Shown here in pieces: positions 14,540 through 22,435 of a DNA stretch of 22,758 nucleotides. Position 1 is the stretch's first letter; every line of letters begins with the position of its first letter. The position numbers were made by a program, and so were the translations under genes. Source of the DNA: Lachnospiraceae bacterium (GTDB taxonomy: Bacteria; Bacillota; Clostridia; Lachnospirales; Lachnospiraceae); contig CAAEMT010000011.1 of assembly GCA_900757145.1 (NCBI GenBank), positions 1 to 22,758 of the forward strand. Direction: 5' to 3'. Under the pieces are notes generated by a model. That model saw nothing but the letters and a program-made list of their open reading frames with translations, was not told the origin of the DNA and did no database searches.

Positions 14540-14612
14540 CACACCTGGAGGGATTCGAACCCCCGACACATGGTACCGGAAACCATTGCTCTATCCCCTG
14601 AGCTACAGGTGC
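14540..14612 (-). tRNA. tRNA-Arg, anticodon CCG
   Basis: The minus strand folds as a full cloverleaf: acceptor GCACCTG/CAGGTGT, D-arm GCTC/GAGC, anticodon stem ATGGT/ACCAT with loop TTCCGGT (anticodon CCG, reading CGG), T-arm with TTCGAAT, and discriminator G. The 73 nt do not include CCA, so the tail is added after transcription. No variable-arm anomaly is seen. The neighbouring integrase fragment suggests past use as an attachment site, but I did not find a repeated copy of its 3' end in the window. Confidence 0.95.
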
Positions 14613-14728
14613 AAACTTAAACTGCTCAGTTATATTAGCATAGTTTTTCAAAAAAGTAAAGCCTTAGTACGCGAAAGAAACAAAAGAAAAAAAGAAATAA
14701 ATTTAGTATTTCCTTAAGAAACATATTC

Positions 14729-14757
14729 TTTACATAATTGTACAATTATGCTAAAAT
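14729..14757 (+). promoter_or_regulatory. Promoter with palindromic operator upstream of the SH3 protein gene
   Basis: TTTACA (14729-14734), a 17-nt spacer and TAAAAT (14752-14757) form a good promoter. The perfect 18-bp palindrome CATAATTGTACAATTATG (14733-14750) overlaps the end of the -35 and fills the spacer. A dimeric repressor bound there would block RNA polymerase. The leader to the start codon is about 105 nt. The stretch 14613-14866 holds no other gene. Confidence 0.65.
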
Positions 14758-14866
14758 TATTTTAATATTTATTGTAATCTGTGTTAATCTGAGAAAGATC
14801 TGTGAACTGCCTGTTTTAGTGTGTTTACAGACTGGAAAACCAGATTCGGAAACAGGGGGATAACAA

Positions 14867-15793
14867 ATGTTGGACAATTTTAGAGAATGGCTATCTGACA
14901 ATTTGCGTTACATTCTGTTGGGACTGGCTGCGATTTTACTTATTGTGATTGCGTTTTTTGCAGTACGTTTGATTAAGGGGCTTGGATCACCGAAGGAAAA
15001 AGAGCCGAAAACTGTGCAGACAGAGGCTGATACAAAGGAGTCGGAGACGCAGTCTGCACAAAGCGAGACTCTCCAGAAAGATGTGGAGGATGTGCTCGCG
15101 TGGGCAACGCAGTATTATGCGGCGAAGCAGAGCAAGGATTATGACGCGCTTGGCGCATTGTGTGAGAAGTTTGATGATGCTGCGCGCAGTGAGGTTGAGT
15201 CACAGGATGCGGCGATTGAGTCTTACACCAATATTATGACTTATGCGAAGCCGGGATTGACAAAGGACTCTTACATCGTATATGTATATTTTGATGCAAA
15301 GATAACGGGAAGCGATACGCTTGTGCCGGCGCTGAGAGAATTCTATCTGATCAGGAATGCGGAGGGCAAGCTTGTGCGTGCTGATATGACAGCAGAGATG
15401 AATACGCTTGTAGAGGAGCGGCGCACAGATCATGATGTGCAGGCGCTTAGTGAGGACGTAAATAAAAAGTTTAATGATGCACTTGCGGCAGATGAGGATT
15501 TGGCAGCGCTTCTTTCTTCGGATCAGACAGCGGATCCTGCTGAGGATGAGACTGGAAGCTCGGATGAAGGAACGGTAGTCGGGACGACGACAGGTACGAT
15601 GCAGACGACAACAGAAATAAATGTCCGCGGTGAGGCATCGGCAGATGCTACGCTTTACGGTGTGCTGATGTCCGGTACGACAGTTGAAGTTGTAGAGAAT
15701 CTTGATAACGGATGGTCGAAGATCAGCTATGTATCAAATGGAAGTACGATCGAGGGTTATGTGATGACGCAGTATCTGACATCCGTGCAGTAG
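14867..15793 (+). CDS. Membrane-anchored protein with C-terminal bacterial SH3 domain
   Basis: The 308-residue product has a short cytoplasmic N-terminus, one membrane span (about 14-36) and a polar E/K/T/Q-rich linker (about 40-70). An extracytoplasmic helical/beta region (about 70-215) is followed by an acidic Ser/Thr-rich linker and a C-terminal SH3_3-type domain (about 248-305: INVRGEAS, GTTVEVVE, GWSKISY, GYVMTQYL). Bacterial SH3 domains commonly bind peptidoglycan or wall peptides, so a wall-facing role is likely, but no hydrolase domain is present. ATG 14867 has a GGGGG ribosome site. The gene stands alone between a palindrome-bearing promoter and a terminator. Confidence 0.88.
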   Translation: MLDNFREWLSDNLRYILLGLAAILLIVIAFFAVRLIKGLGSPKEKEPKTVQTEADTKESETQSAQSETLQKDVEDVLAWATQYYAAKQSKDYDALGALCEKFDDAARSEVESQDAAIESYTNIMTYAKPGLTKDSYIVYVYFDAKITGSDTLVPALREFYLIRNAEGKLVRADMTAEMNTLVEERRTDHDVQALSEDVNKKFNDALAADEDLAALLSSDQTADPAEDETGSSDEGTVVGTTTGTMQTTTEINVRGEASADATLYGVLMSGTTVEVVENLDNGWSKISYVSNGSTIEGYVMTQYLTSVQ

Positions 15794-15850
15794 GAAGTTT
15801 ATGGATTTTGAAGCAGAGCGGTAAAAAATGAGCACATAAGCAAAGAAGAC

Positions 15851-15902
15851 AGACTGCTGTCGGTCATTCGGAGGAATCTGAAGTCCGACGGCAGTCTTAT
15901 TC
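15851..15902 (+). terminator. Terminator hairpin after the SH3 protein gene
   Basis: AGACTGCTGTCGG (15851-15863) pairs with CCGACGGCAGTCT (15885-15897): 13 bp with one G-U. The following T-rich stretch (TATTCT) is weak. Confidence 0.65.
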
Positions 15903-15953
15903 TGTCATAGGAAAGTATTTGTTATGCTGACATACGAAACCCTTTTCATGACA
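15903..15953 (+). repeat. Dispersed hairpin repeat, copy B
   Basis: TGTCATAGGAAAG (15903-15915) pairs with CTTTTCATGACA (15942-15953) with one bulged A and one G-U. It aligns along its length with 11953-12004, the central part differing mostly by C/T and A/G changes. A 10-bp palindrome CTGTGCACAG (15964-15973) follows 10 nt later, as a different palindrome follows copy A. Confidence 0.7.
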
Positions 15954-16018
15954 TGAAATTAAGCTGTGCACAGATACCAGAGATATGTAAATGCTGCGCA
16001 ATACGCATCCGGCGTGTT

Positions 16019-16087
16019 AAAAGTGTGCTCGATAAGAGCTGTACATAGCTGCGAGAGTGTATGGAGCACACTTTTGTTTGATTTTTT
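16019..16087 (+). terminator. Second strong hairpin upstream of rluF
   Basis: AAAAGTGTGCTC (16019-16030) and GAGCACACTTTT (16064-16075) form a perfect 12-bp stem. The 33-nt loop contains AGCT-GTACAT-AGCT, and a T-rich run follows (16077-16087). It lies about 225 nt beyond the SH3 gene and behind an earlier terminator, so it may end a separate unrecognised transcript. Apart from the hairpins and copy B, I see no gene in 15794-16184. Confidence 0.6.
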
Positions 16088-16114
16088 CATTCAATTTTTG
16101 CGGCTGAATTTTGG

Positions 16115-16143
16115 TTGTTTCTGAAGATGGATTGTGGTAAACT
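16115..16143 (+). promoter_or_regulatory. Predicted promoter of rluF-ligA
   Basis: TTGTTT (16115-16120), a 17-nt spacer and TAAACT (16138-16143), about 40 nt before the rluF start. Confidence 0.45.
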
Positions 16144-16184
16144 GGTTGAGAAATTATGGATGATAAAGGTAAAATGGTACGAAT

Positions 16185-17000
16185 ATGAGTAAGGGCTTTG
16201 TGAAAGAAAAGGCGGTGGGAGAAATCCGTCTTAACAAATATCTAAGTGATGCAGGAGTCTGTTCAAGGCGTGAGGCTGACCGGCTGATTGATGCGGGAGC
16301 AGTATGTGTAGAGGGAAAAACTGCGCGGCAGGGCGTAAAGGTACGTTCGGGACAGCGTGTCACTGTAAATGGGCAGGAGATAAAACGAGAGCAGGAAATG
16401 ATACTGCTTGTCATGAACAAGCCGAGGGGTGCAGTCTGCACAACGGACACGCGCTGGGGTGATCAGACAGTATATGACCTTCTGGATATTGATAAAAGAG
16501 TATTTTCTGTCGGCAGGCTTGATAAGGATTCAGAGGGCCTTCTCCTTCTGACAAATAACGGAGATATTCTGAATAAGATCATGCGTGCAGGGAATTATCA
16601 TGAGAAAGAGTATCTCGTTACGGTAGATAAAAAGATCACGCCGGAGTTCTTGGAAAAAATGAGGAAAGGCGTGTATCTAAAAGAATTGGAAACAAAGACA
16701 CGCCCATGCAGGATTGAGCTTGCGGGTGAAAAACAGTTTCGCATTGTACTGACGCAGGGGCTGAATCGTCAGATACGCCGGATGTGCGAAGCATTCCACT
16801 ATAAGGTGACAAAACTTTTGCGGGTGCGTATTATGAATATTGAGCTTGGAGCTTTAAAGCCGGGTGAGTATCGAAGCATTACAAGAAAAGAGCTTGCACA
16901 GCTCAACCGTCAATTGCAGCAGCCGCAAAAAAACCAGAAAAGTGCAGTGAAAAACAGCCAGTTACCTGAACAATCACGGAAGGGACAGCAAAAAAGATGA
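16185..17000 (+). CDS. rluF: 23S rRNA pseudouridine synthase, RluF type
   Basis: RNA-modifying enzyme of the RsuA/RluB/E/F family that isomerises a uridine in 23S rRNA. An N-terminal S4 RNA-binding domain (about 13-60, IRLNKYLSDAGVCSRREAD) precedes the catalytic domain with GRLDKDSEGLLLLTN and the catalytic aspartate D113. The segments RAGNYHEKEYLVTVDK and QGLNRQIRRMCE resemble E. coli RluF more than RluB; this is from memory. A basic, glutamine-rich tail follows residue 240. ATG 16185 has only a weak ribosome site. GTG 16215 is an alternative start that still precedes the S4 domain. The stop codon overlaps the ligA start by 4 nt. Confidence 0.9.
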   Translation: MSKGFVKEKAVGEIRLNKYLSDAGVCSRREADRLIDAGAVCVEGKTARQGVKVRSGQRVTVNGQEIKREQEMILLVMNKPRGAVCTTDTRWGDQTVYDLLDIDKRVFSVGRLDKDSEGLLLLTNNGDILNKIMRAGNYHEKEYLVTVDKKITPEFLEKMRKGVYLKELETKTRPCRIELAGEKQFRIVLTQGLNRQIRRMCEAFHYKVTKLLRVRIMNIELGALKPGEYRSITRKELAQLNRQLQQPQKNQKSAVKNSQLPEQSRKGQQKR

Positions 17001-18964
17001 ATCAGCAGATAGAAAGAATGAGAGAATTGTCAAGGAAGCTTGAAGAGGCTTCCAGAGCGTATTATCAGCAAGACCGCGAGATCATGAGCAATTATGAGTA
17101 TGATGCGCTGTATGATGAATTGCAGTCTCTGGAGAAAGAAAGCGGCGTTGTGCTTGCGGGAAGTCCGACTGTTACAGTAGGATATGAGGCATTGGATGCT
17201 CTTCCTAAAGAACGTCATGAAGCGCCGATGCTTTCTCTTGGAAAAACAAAAGAGCGTTCGGAGCTTGTAAGCTTTGCGGGTACGCACGATGTACTGATTT
17301 CATGGAAGCTGGACGGACTTACAGTTGTTCTTACCTACAAAGGCGGTATACTCGAAAAGGCCGTTACACGTGGAAATGGCGAGATCGGAGAAGTGATTAC
17401 GAATAATGCCAGAGTGTTTGAAAATATTCCTCTGCGCATAGCGTATCAGGGTGAGCTTGTTCTGCGCGGAGAGGCTGTTATTACGTATTCAGAGTTTGAG
17501 AAGATCAATGAAGAGATTGGAGACGCGGATGCAAAGTATAAAAATCCGCGTAATCTTTGCAGCGGCTCTGTCCGTCAGCTTAACAATGAGATCACAGCAA
17601 AGAGACACGTTCGTTTTTATGCTTTTTCACTTGTGAAGGCAGAGGATGTGGAGTTTCATAATTCGAGAGAGACTCAGTTTGAATGGCTTGCATCGCAGGG
17701 GTTTGATGTGGTAGAATATCGCCTTGCATCGGCTGCGCAGGTAGAAAAGACTGTGGATTATTTTGCGGATAAAATCCTTCACTATGATATACCGTCAGAC
17801 GGTCTTGTTGTGACGTATGACGATATTGCATATGGACAGTCACTTGGACGTACGGCAAAGTTTCCGCGTGATTCTATTGCATTTAAATGGCAGGATGAGA
17901 TTCGAAAAACGAAGCTCCTTGAGATAGAATGGAGTCCTTCGCGTACAGGTCTTATCAATCCCGTTGCGATATTTGAGCCGGTTGAGCTTGAGGGTACGAC
18001 AGTCAGCCGTGCAAGCGTACACAATCTGAGCATTATGAAATCATTAAAGCTTGGGATTGGGGATACGATCACTGTCTACAAGGCCAATATGATCATCCCT
18101 CAGATTGCAGAGAATCTGACTGGAAGCGATGATGTTAAGATCCCAGCCATCTGCCCTGTCTGCGGAGGAAAAACGGAAATCCGCAATGTAAATGAGGTGC
18201 AGACGCTTTACTGTACAAATGAGCAGTGCAGCGCAAAAAAGATCAAATCCTTTACGCTTTTCGTAAGTCGTGATGCCATGAATATCGAAGGGCTGTCGGA
18301 GGCGACTCTGGAAAAGTTTATTGCGCGCGGTTTTATTCATAGCTTTGCGGATATATTTCATTTGGATTCCGTGAAGGATGAGATCGTGGAGCTAGATGGG
18401 TTTGGTGAAAAATCATATGCAAATCTGATGCAGAGCATTAGTCAAGCAAGACATACGACGCTTCCACGTCTTATTTACAGTCTTGGCATCCCTAATATCG
18501 GCGCGGCGAATGCAAAGCTTCTGTGCAGGCATTTTGATTATGATCTTGAGCGGCTGCGAAATGCGGGACAGGAGAAGATCGCGCAGATTGAGGGGCTTGG
18601 AGATGTGATTGCTGCTTCTGTCGTCGGATATTTTGCTGATGAGAATAACAGGAAAAATCTTGATGCCCTTCTTGGAGAGTTGGAGATTGAAGGAATACCG
18701 GTATCTGAGACAGAACAGATCTTTGCCGGAAAGATTTTTGTGGTTACCGGAAGTGTTGAACACTTTACCAACCGAAATGAATTAAAAACATATATTGAAG
18801 AGCGGGGAGGCAAGGTGACAGGTTCAGTTTCTAAAAACACGGATTATCTGATCAATAATGATGTGAATTCTGCATCTTCCAAAAATAAAAAAGCGCGGGA
18901 GCTGGAAATACCGATTTTGTCAGAGGAAGATTTTCTTTTGCTGGCAGGAGAAAACGTCCGGTAA
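16997..18964 (+). CDS. ligA: NAD-dependent DNA ligase LigA
   Basis: Seals nicks in replication and repair using NAD. The 655-residue protein has the full layout: domain Ia (SNYEYDALYDEL, about 32-43), the adenylation domain with KLDG (adenylated lysine K104), an OB fold, a four-cysteine zinc finger (CPVC and YCTNEQC), helix-hairpin-helix repeats (about 460-560) and a C-terminal BRCT domain (about 575-653). KLDG replaces the common KIDG, and TRGNG replaces TRGDG. Both also occur, as I remember it, in Lachnospiraceae ligases, so I take this as a lineage form. ATG 16997 overlaps the rluF stop (ATGA), which suggests translational coupling. Confidence 0.95.
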   Translation: MNQQIERMRELSRKLEEASRAYYQQDREIMSNYEYDALYDELQSLEKESGVVLAGSPTVTVGYEALDALPKERHEAPMLSLGKTKERSELVSFAGTHDVLISWKLDGLTVVLTYKGGILEKAVTRGNGEIGEVITNNARVFENIPLRIAYQGELVLRGEAVITYSEFEKINEEIGDADAKYKNPRNLCSGSVRQLNNEITAKRHVRFYAFSLVKAEDVEFHNSRETQFEWLASQGFDVVEYRLASAAQVEKTVDYFADKILHYDIPSDGLVVTYDDIAYGQSLGRTAKFPRDSIAFKWQDEIRKTKLLEIEWSPSRTGLINPVAIFEPVELEGTTVSRASVHNLSIMKSLKLGIGDTITVYKANMIIPQIAENLTGSDDVKIPAICPVCGGKTEIRNVNEVQTLYCTNEQCSAKKIKSFTLFVSRDAMNIEGLSEATLEKFIARGFIHSFADIFHLDSVKDEIVELDGFGEKSYANLMQSISQARHTTLPRLIYSLGIPNIGAANAKLLCRHFDYDLERLRNAGQEKIAQIEGLGDVIAASVVGYFADENNRKNLDALLGELEIEGIPVSETEQIFAGKIFVVTGSVEHFTNRNELKTYIEERGGKVTGSVSKNTDYLINNDVNSASSKNKKARELEIPILSEEDFLLLAGENVR

Positions 18965-19071
18965 ATGGACAGAGCGCATGGAAAAAATAAATGGAATGGA
19001 AGCTGCCATATGAAACGGTGGAGAGGAATTTTCTGAGAAACCGGCAGCCATAGAAAAGGAGACGATATCGT

Positions 19072-20004
19072 ATGCCGATCAAAGTACAAAGTGATCTGCC
19101 GGCAAGGGAGATCCTGGAACGTGAAAATATATTTGTTATGGATGAGAACAGGGCAGTTCATCAGGACATCCGCCCGATACAGATCGCAATACTGAACCTG
19201 ATGCCGCTTAAGGAAGAGACAGAGCTTCAGCTTCTGCGTTCGCTTTCCAATACTCCTTTGCAGGTAGATGTAACATTTGTAAAGGTGAAGTCGCACGAAT
19301 CAAAAAATACTTCAACGAGTCATTTGAACAAATTTTATGTAGAATTTGATGATATTAAGAGGCAGCGCTTTGATGGAATGATTATTACAGGAGCCCCTGT
19401 AGAGATGCTTGAATTTGAGGAAGTTGATTACTGGGAAGAGCTGACCGAGATCATGGACTGGACACAGGAGCATGTGACTTCTACAATTTATTTATGCTGG
19501 GCGGCTCAGGCGGGGCTGTATTATCATTACGGCTTACAGAAGAAAATCATGGATCATAAAGTATTCGGGCTGTTCTGGCATCGTGTCATGAACCGCAAGG
19601 TGCCGCTTGTACGAGGTTTTGACGATGTATTTCTTGCGCCTCATTCGCGTCATACGGACGTACCGATCGAAGAAATCCGAAAGGTAAAAGAGCTGACGAT
19701 CCTTGCCGAATCTGATGAGGTCGGTCTGTTTTTGGCGATGGCAGAAGGCGGGCGCAAGATATTTGTTATGGGACATCCTGAGTACGACAGAGTGACGCTT
19801 GACGGAGAATATAAGCGAGATGTAGGCAAAGGACTGCCGATCGATATTCCGAAAAACTATTATACAGATAATGATCCGGACAATCGTCCGCTTCTGCGCT
19901 GGCGGTCCCATGCAAACAATTTGTACACGAATTGGTTGAATTATTATGTTTATCAGGTAACGCCGTACGATATGGTCGGAACTCCCGATTTTTCCAGTAT
20001 TTAA
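19072..20004 (+). CDS. metA: Homoserine O-acyltransferase MetA, predicted acetyl-CoA type
   Basis: First committed step of methionine synthesis: acylation of homoserine. The 310-residue length is normal. The glutamine-amidotransferase-like fold has the nucleophile C142 (YLCWAAQAG) and the MGHPEYD motif with the catalytic His and Glu. Position 111 is glutamate (GAPVEML). In characterised members Glu111 goes with acetyl-CoA use and Gly111 (E. coli) with succinyl-CoA, so this is probably an acetyltransferase. ATG 19072 follows AAAAGGAG. The 107-nt leader after ligA can fold with GCTGCC (19002-19007) and GGCAGC (19043-19048) just before the ribosome site. No SAM riboswitch or T-box is recognised. 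Confidence 0.94.
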   Translation: MPIKVQSDLPAREILERENIFVMDENRAVHQDIRPIQIAILNLMPLKEETELQLLRSLSNTPLQVDVTFVKVKSHESKNTSTSHLNKFYVEFDDIKRQRFDGMIITGAPVEMLEFEEVDYWEELTEIMDWTQEHVTSTIYLCWAAQAGLYYHYGLQKKIMDHKVFGLFWHRVMNRKVPLVRGFDDVFLAPHSRHTDVPIEEIRKVKELTILAESDEVGLFLAMAEGGRKIFVMGHPEYDRVTLDGEYKRDVGKGLPIDIPKNYYTDNDPDNRPLLRWRSHANNLYTNWLNYYVYQVTPYDMVGTPDFSSI

Positions 20005-20054
20005 GCGGTTTTTAGCAACTTGGGTAAAATTGAGAAAGTCACATAATGTTGTGC

Positions 20055-20120
20055 ATTTTGATATATTTTGATATTAAAATGGTGTAAAAATGGTGTAAAA
20101 AGCTATTTAAAGATGGTGTA
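20055..20120 (+). promoter_or_regulatory. Direct-repeat array upstream of the module 2 response regulator
   Basis: Two perfect tandem 10-mers ATTTTGATAT (20055-20064 and 20065-20074) are followed by two tandem 11-mers AAAATGGTGTA (20076-20086 and 20087-20097). A third ATGGTGTA lies at 20113-20120. The ATGGTGTA starts are 11 and 23 bp apart, roughly one and two helical turns. This suggests an operator for an OmpR-type regulator, possibly autoregulation. I could not fix a convincing -10 box. Confidence 0.55.
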
Positions 20121-20170
20121 CATAAATGTGCGCAGCTGCAAATGATACTTTAAAGGGGAAGTAACGACAG

Positions 20171-20857
20171 ATGACAGAGAAAAGATCAGTGATGATTTTA
20201 GAGGATGATGCCGATCTTGCAGAAGGGATCGAGCTGTCCCTGCAAAGTGATGAGTTGAGGTTTACGATATGCCATACGATCGCTGATGCAAAAGAGTCAT
20301 TGAGGCTTCGGCGGTTTGATCTGCTGATCCTTGACATCAATCTTCCTGACGGGAGCGGTCTGGATTTTTGCAGGGAATTAAAACAGCGGTCAAATGTCCC
20401 GATCGCTCTTCTGACAGCGAAGGATATGGAAATGGATATTGTCAGGGGACTGGAGAGCGGGGCTGATGATTATATCACGAAGCCGTTCAGCCTGATGGTT
20501 CTGCGTGCGAGGATACGGGCTTTACTCAGAAGGAGTGGTGAAGCAGAAAGAGGAGAGTACAGAGATTCTGTATTCTTGTTTCGATTTGATACGATGGAGT
20601 TTTATAAGGACGGAATTTCGGTTGAACTTGGAAGAACAGAACAGCGGATCTTAAATCTTCTTATATCGAATAGAAACCAGATAATGACAAGGGAAAGACT
20701 GCTTGAATGGGTATGGCCGGAAGGGACAGAGTATGTAGAGGATAATGCTTTGTCTGTCGGTATAAAAAGGCTGAGGAATAAGCTTGAAGATGATCCCTCT
20801 GATCCGTCACATATAAAAACAGTCTATGGAAAGGGTTATATCTGGGAGAGTGTGTAG
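20171..20857 (+). CDS. OmpR/PhoB-type response regulator (module 2)
   Basis: DNA-binding regulator of 228 residues. The receiver domain (about 6-118) has the acidic pair D12/D13, the phosphorylation site D55 (LLILDINLPDGSG), the switch region LLTAKD and the conserved lysine K104 (YITKPF). The winged-helix output domain (about 130-225) includes TRERLLEWVW and a C-terminal hairpin ending VYGKGYIWE. All key residues are present. AAAGGGGAAG precedes ATG 20171. The kinase gene begins at the base after the stop codon, so the pair is translationally coupled. The likely targets are the repeat arrays at its own promoter and before the ATPase gene. It may also serve the module 1 kinase, which lacks a partner here. 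Confidence 0.95.
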   Translation: MTEKRSVMILEDDADLAEGIELSLQSDELRFTICHTIADAKESLRLRRFDLLILDINLPDGSGLDFCRELKQRSNVPIALLTAKDMEMDIVRGLESGADDYITKPFSLMVLRARIRALLRRSGEAERGEYRDSVFLFRFDTMEFYKDGISVELGRTEQRILNLLISNRNQIMTRERLLEWVWPEGTEYVEDNALSVGIKRLRNKLEDDPSDPSHIKTVYGKGYIWESV

Positions 20858-21778
20858 ATGTCTGTCTGTATCCTTGTAATAATCAGTATCCTGTTTATCA
20901 ATATCATTATCAGCAGCTTTGTTATTCGCTGGTACAGAAATAAAACAGCACAGCATTATCAGGATTTTCTTCGAAAGACGGATGAGATCCTTAGCGGAAA
21001 AACGGCAGAGGTAATCTATGACGAATCTCTGGATAGTGCCGTTTTGGACAGACTGAACCGCATTGCGGAAATCTTTGATATGCAAAAAGAGGGCGCTTTG
21101 CGGGAAAGAGATACGATAAAGTCTCTGCTGTCTAATATCAGTCATCAGATACGGACTCCGCTTACAAATATTACTCTGTATGCGGAGCTTTTGAAGGATA
21201 AAATAGAAGCGCCAGATGCTTCACGGCTTGCGGAAAAAATAGAGAAAAACGCACAGAAGCTGGAGTTTTTTTTGAAGGAGCTGTTGAAATCCTCTTATGC
21301 AGAAGAAAAAATGATTTCAGTAAGTCCTGCTATGATGGAATTAGATGTACTGCTGAAAAAGAGCTGCCAGTCTGTGGAGCTGGAAGCGATAAAGAAAAAT
21401 ATCCGTATTCTTTCTGATCCTGACAGATACATAGTGTATGCTGATCCGAAATGGACTGAGGAGGTCTTTGGAAATATCATTGAAAATGCGATAAAATATT
21501 CGCCTGCCGGATCAGATATTACAGTTAAAACCTTGCCGTACGAATCCTTCGTGTGTGTGCGGATCGAAGATCACGGCATCGGTATACCGGAGCAGGAACA
21601 GGGAAAGGTATTTCAAAGGTTTTACAGAGGGACCAATGTAACAGATAAGCAGGGATTTGGTATTGGGCTGTATCTGGCAAGGGAAGTGTTGAGAAAACAG
21701 CAGGGTTACATAAGAATTAAATCTGAATTAAAAAAAGGAACGGTCGTTGAGGTCTTTCTGTCCCGCGATGATCCGTAA
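20858..21778 (+). CDS. Sensor histidine kinase (module 2)
   Basis: The 306-residue kinase is similar in layout to the one at 5077-6006. One long hydrophobic segment (about 3-24) is followed by a charged linker, the HisKA box SNISHQIRTPL with H96, and a HATPase domain with ENAIKYSP (E209-N210), DHGIGIP and GFGIGLYLA (266-274). There is essentially no external sensor domain. It starts directly after the regulator stop, and the ATPase gene follows after 150 nt with its own operator-like region. This order is typical of transporter-linked kinase modules that sense peptide antibiotics. Confidence 0.94.
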   Translation: MSVCILVIISILFINIIISSFVIRWYRNKTAQHYQDFLRKTDEILSGKTAEVIYDESLDSAVLDRLNRIAEIFDMQKEGALRERDTIKSLLSNISHQIRTPLTNITLYAELLKDKIEAPDASRLAEKIEKNAQKLEFFLKELLKSSYAEEKMISVSPAMMELDVLLKKSCQSVELEAIKKNIRILSDPDRYIVYADPKWTEEVFGNIIENAIKYSPAGSDITVKTLPYESFVCVRIEDHGIGIPEQEQGKVFQRFYRGTNVTDKQGFGIGLYLAREVLRKQQGYIRIKSELKKGTVVEVFLSRDDP

Positions 21779-21785
21779 TTACAAA

Positions 21786-21857
21786 AAGGACTTTTTTCTC
21801 TGTCTTTCATTCTGTCAAAAGTGTCACTTTTGAGAAAGATTTGAGAAAGAAGTCCTT
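21786..21857 (+). promoter_or_regulatory. Nested inverted repeats and 11-bp direct repeats at the module 2 ABC promoter
   Basis: An outer stem AAGGACTTTTTTC/GAAAGAAGTCCTT (21786-21798 and 21845-21857) has 12 pairs plus one G-U. It encloses the near-perfect palindrome TCAAAAGTGTCACTTTTGA (21815-21833). TTGAGAAAGA is repeated at 21830-21839 and 21841-21850, an 11-bp period. The second copy could serve as a -35 for a TATATG about 16 nt on. A single TTGAGAAAG also occurs upstream of the regulator at 20030-20038. Confidence 0.6.
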
Positions 21858-21928
21858 GTTATTATATGGAAAACAAAGAAAGGATGTAATCTAAAAGATC
21901 TGGAATGGTTACAGACAGGTGAAAATGT

Positions 21929-22435
21929 ATGATTGTATTATCAGTCAGAAATCTGAAAAAGTACTACAATGCGGGAGAGAACACAGTAAAAGCATTAGAT
22001 GGAGTCGATTTAGACATCCGAAAGGGAGAGTTTTTAGCGATTGTGGGTACCTCCGGAAGTGGTAAATCCACACTGCTGCATATGCTTGGCGGGTTGGATA
22101 ATCCAACGTCTGGGGAAGTTCTTATTAATGGAAAGAACATAGCTGGGTTGTCTCGTGACGAGCTGACGGTTTATCGGAGGCGCAGGATCGGGTTTGTTTT
22201 TCAGAATTATAATCTGCTGTCCTTAATGAACGTATATGAAAATATCGTGCTTCCGATCAAACTTGATGGGATCAAACCGGACGATGCTTATATCAATGAA
22301 ATACTCCAGCTTTTAAAACTGGAGCAGAAAAAATATTCTATGCCAAATCAGCTTTCCGGAGGGCAGCAGCAAAGAGTGGCTCTCGCAAGAGCTCTGGCAG
22401 TAAAGCCTGCTATAATCTTAGCGGATGTAAACTGA
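21929..22435 (+). pseudogene. ABC transporter ATPase gene (module 2), interrupted in Walker B
   Basis: The first 166 residues match the module 1 ATPase closely: Walker A GTSGSGKST (K46), Q-loop QNYNLLS, signature LSGGQQQR, and PAIILAD of Walker B. After D166, where EPTGNLD is expected, the frame reads V-N-stop. The catalytic glutamate, D-loop and switch histidine are missing, so the encoded 168-residue fragment cannot hydrolyse ATP normally. The break is at 22426/22427, and the following sequence shows no ATPase homology, so I infer an insertion. The remaining 3' part and the permease gene would be beyond the window. AGGTGA precedes ATG 21929. Confidence 0.9.

Noticed and set aside
14410..14601. 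63-codon plus-strand frame downstream of the integrase fragment
   Set aside because: Its second half is the antisense of tRNA-Arg and its terminator. There is no ribosome site or family resemblance.
18965..19071. SAM riboswitch or T-box upstream of metA
   Set aside because: Only 107 nt with one hairpin; no recognisable riboswitch core or T-box motif, and no terminator.
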